Assembly: GCF_004345615.1 (NCBI RefSeq)
Contig: NZ_SLWK01000003.1
Location: forward strand, 186,001-250,000
DNA from: Natronoflexus pectinivorans
Lineage (GTDB): Bacteria; Bacteroidota; Bacteroidia; Bacteroidales; Marinilabiliaceae
Direction: 5' to 3'
Length of the DNA stretch: 64,000 bases
The number at the start of each line of letters is the position of its first letter. Within the stretch, counting starts at the first letter, position 1. Position numbers and translations under genes: made by a program. Positions 63,386 through 64,000 of this stretch are shown piece by piece. The notes under the pieces are model-generated. The model did no database searches, was not told the origin of the DNA, and was given only the letters and a program-made list of their open reading frames with translations.

Positions 63386-64000
63386 ATGAAGATATTAGTT
63401 CTCAATTGTGGAAGTTCATCCATAAAATACCAACTCTTTTTCATGGAAGGTGACACATGGGATGTGATGGCAAAAGGTGGGGTTGAAAAGATTGGTTTAA
63501 AAGGATCATTTCTAAAGCATGAAAAAAGCAACGGAGAAAAGGTTCTCCTTGAAGGGGAAATTCTTGATCATGAAACAGGAATAGATTACATCCTGGGAAT
63601 TCTTTTGAGCGACCTTCACGGGTGCATCAAGGAAATGGAAGAGATCGATGCCGTGGGGCATCGAGTGGTACATGGTGGAGAAACTTTTAATTCAAGTGTA
63701 TTTATAACTGACGAGGTCATCAGTAAAATGGAGGACTGTATTGACCTGGCTCCTTTGCATAATCCACCCAATTTAAAAGGAATTCGCGCCATTTCATCTC
63801 TGTTACCCAATGTTCCGCAGGTTGGAGTATTCGATACGGCCTTTCACCAAACCATGCCCAAACATGCTTACATGTATGCCATTCCGTTTTCTCTCTATAA
63901 AAAATATGGAGTCAGACGTTATGGTTTTCACGGAACCAGCCACAGGTATGTATCAAAAAGAGCCTGCGAAGCTCTTGGAGTTGACTATAAAAAACAGAGA
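63386..64000 (+). CDS. ackA: Acetate kinase, N-terminal part (cut by window end)
   Basis: 205 codons are visible from ATG at 63386, and the frame stays open at the edge. The start MKILVLNCGSSSIKYQLF is the first phosphate motif of acetate kinase; AVGHRVVHGG, FDTAFHQTMP and RRYGFHGTSHRYVS follow. Makes ATP and acetate from acetyl phosphate. Last visible gene of the pta operon (54-base gap). Full length should be about 400 residues. Confidence 0.97.
   Translation, partial: MKILVLNCGSSSIKYQLFFMEGDTWDVMAKGGVEKIGLKGSFLKHEKSNGEKVLLEGEILDHETGIDYILGILLSDLHGCIKEMEEIDAVGHRVVHGGETFNSSVFITDEVISKMEDCIDLAPLHNPPNLKGIRAISSLLPNVPQVGVFDTAFHQTMPKHAYMYAIPFSLYKKYGVRRYGFHGTSHRYVSKRACEALGVDYKKQR

Noticed and set aside
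1-64000. CRISPR array, prophage or integrative element
   Set aside because: No regularly spaced direct repeats, cas, integrase, terminase or conjugation genes are seen; the only mobile-type gene is the RAYT.

Overview
The window is a piece of a chromosome from a low-GC member of the Bacteroidota, most likely class Bacteroidia; the Marinilabiliales/Prolixibacteraceae side is my guess from overall gene style, not something the sequence proves. Supporting signs are a SusC/SusD glycan-uptake locus, a triple-tyrosine/LuxR-type transmembrane regulator, a PorE-like TPR/propeller/OmpA protein, GldI-type FKBP lipoproteins, DUF3078 and NigD-like proteins, a long NagB/PIG-L fusion, and several promoters of the Bacteroidota type (-7 TAnnTTTG with a TTTG/ATTG box about 20 bases upstream). 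Shine-Dalgarno sites are not evident, as is usual in this phylum. Most of the window is core metabolism and housekeeping. It contains no prophage, integron or CRISPR array.

Layout: 1-8.5 kb holds the end of a serine hydrolase, a TPR protein, gyrA, divergent clpC and a second TPR protein. 8.6-11.1 kb is a threonine pair (phosphoglycerate-mutase-like homoserine kinase then thrC). 11.8-15.1 kb is an AddA/RecB-like helicase-nuclease. 15.1-18.3 kb is a pyrimidine operon (pyrB, pyrI, flavin reductase) preceded by what looks like a leader-peptide attenuator and interrupted by a REP-associated (RAYT) transposase. 18.4-24.7 kb holds an M18 aminopeptidase, the NagB/PIG-L fusion and a degenerate GH3/serine-hydrolase fusion. 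25.0-32.9 kb holds a receiver-only response regulator and a small beta-glucan-type utilisation locus (susC, susD, PKD lipoprotein, GH16). 33.5-38.3 kb is a two-gene operon of a PorE-like protein and the LuxR-type membrane regulator.

38.7-44.5 kb holds an acyltransferase, a DUF3078 outer-membrane protein, a NigD-like lipoprotein and an ammonium operon (porin-like protein, glnK, amt). 45.4-50.3 kb holds three FKBP-type lipoproteins behind nrnA, divergent ndk, and the dciA-like/recF pair. 50.4-57.6 kb holds a YfgM-like TPR protein, ribH, tRNA-Tyr, fabG and a four-gene run (iron alcohol dehydrogenase, DUF6340-like lipoprotein, dacB, nitrilase-family amidase). 58-64 kb holds a small orphan protein, an MFS carrier, a TonB-C/plug-motif protein and an acetate operon (pta, an unusual 3-hydroxyacyl-CoA dehydrogenase homologue, ackA cut by the window end).

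The most interesting non-genic signals are: (i) a repeat of about 120-145 bp found three times (two tandem copies at 38.35-38.61 kb, one inverted copy at 60.10-60.24 kb), always ending at the start codon of an envelope-protein gene. Each copy carries a small open frame that stops on or just before the next start codon, often as an ATGA overlap. (ii) A pyrBI-like attenuator with a 46-codon leader frame running through the terminator hairpin and overlapping the pyrB start. (iii) Active-site changes in the NagB/PIG-L fusion and in the dehydrogenase between pta and ackA.
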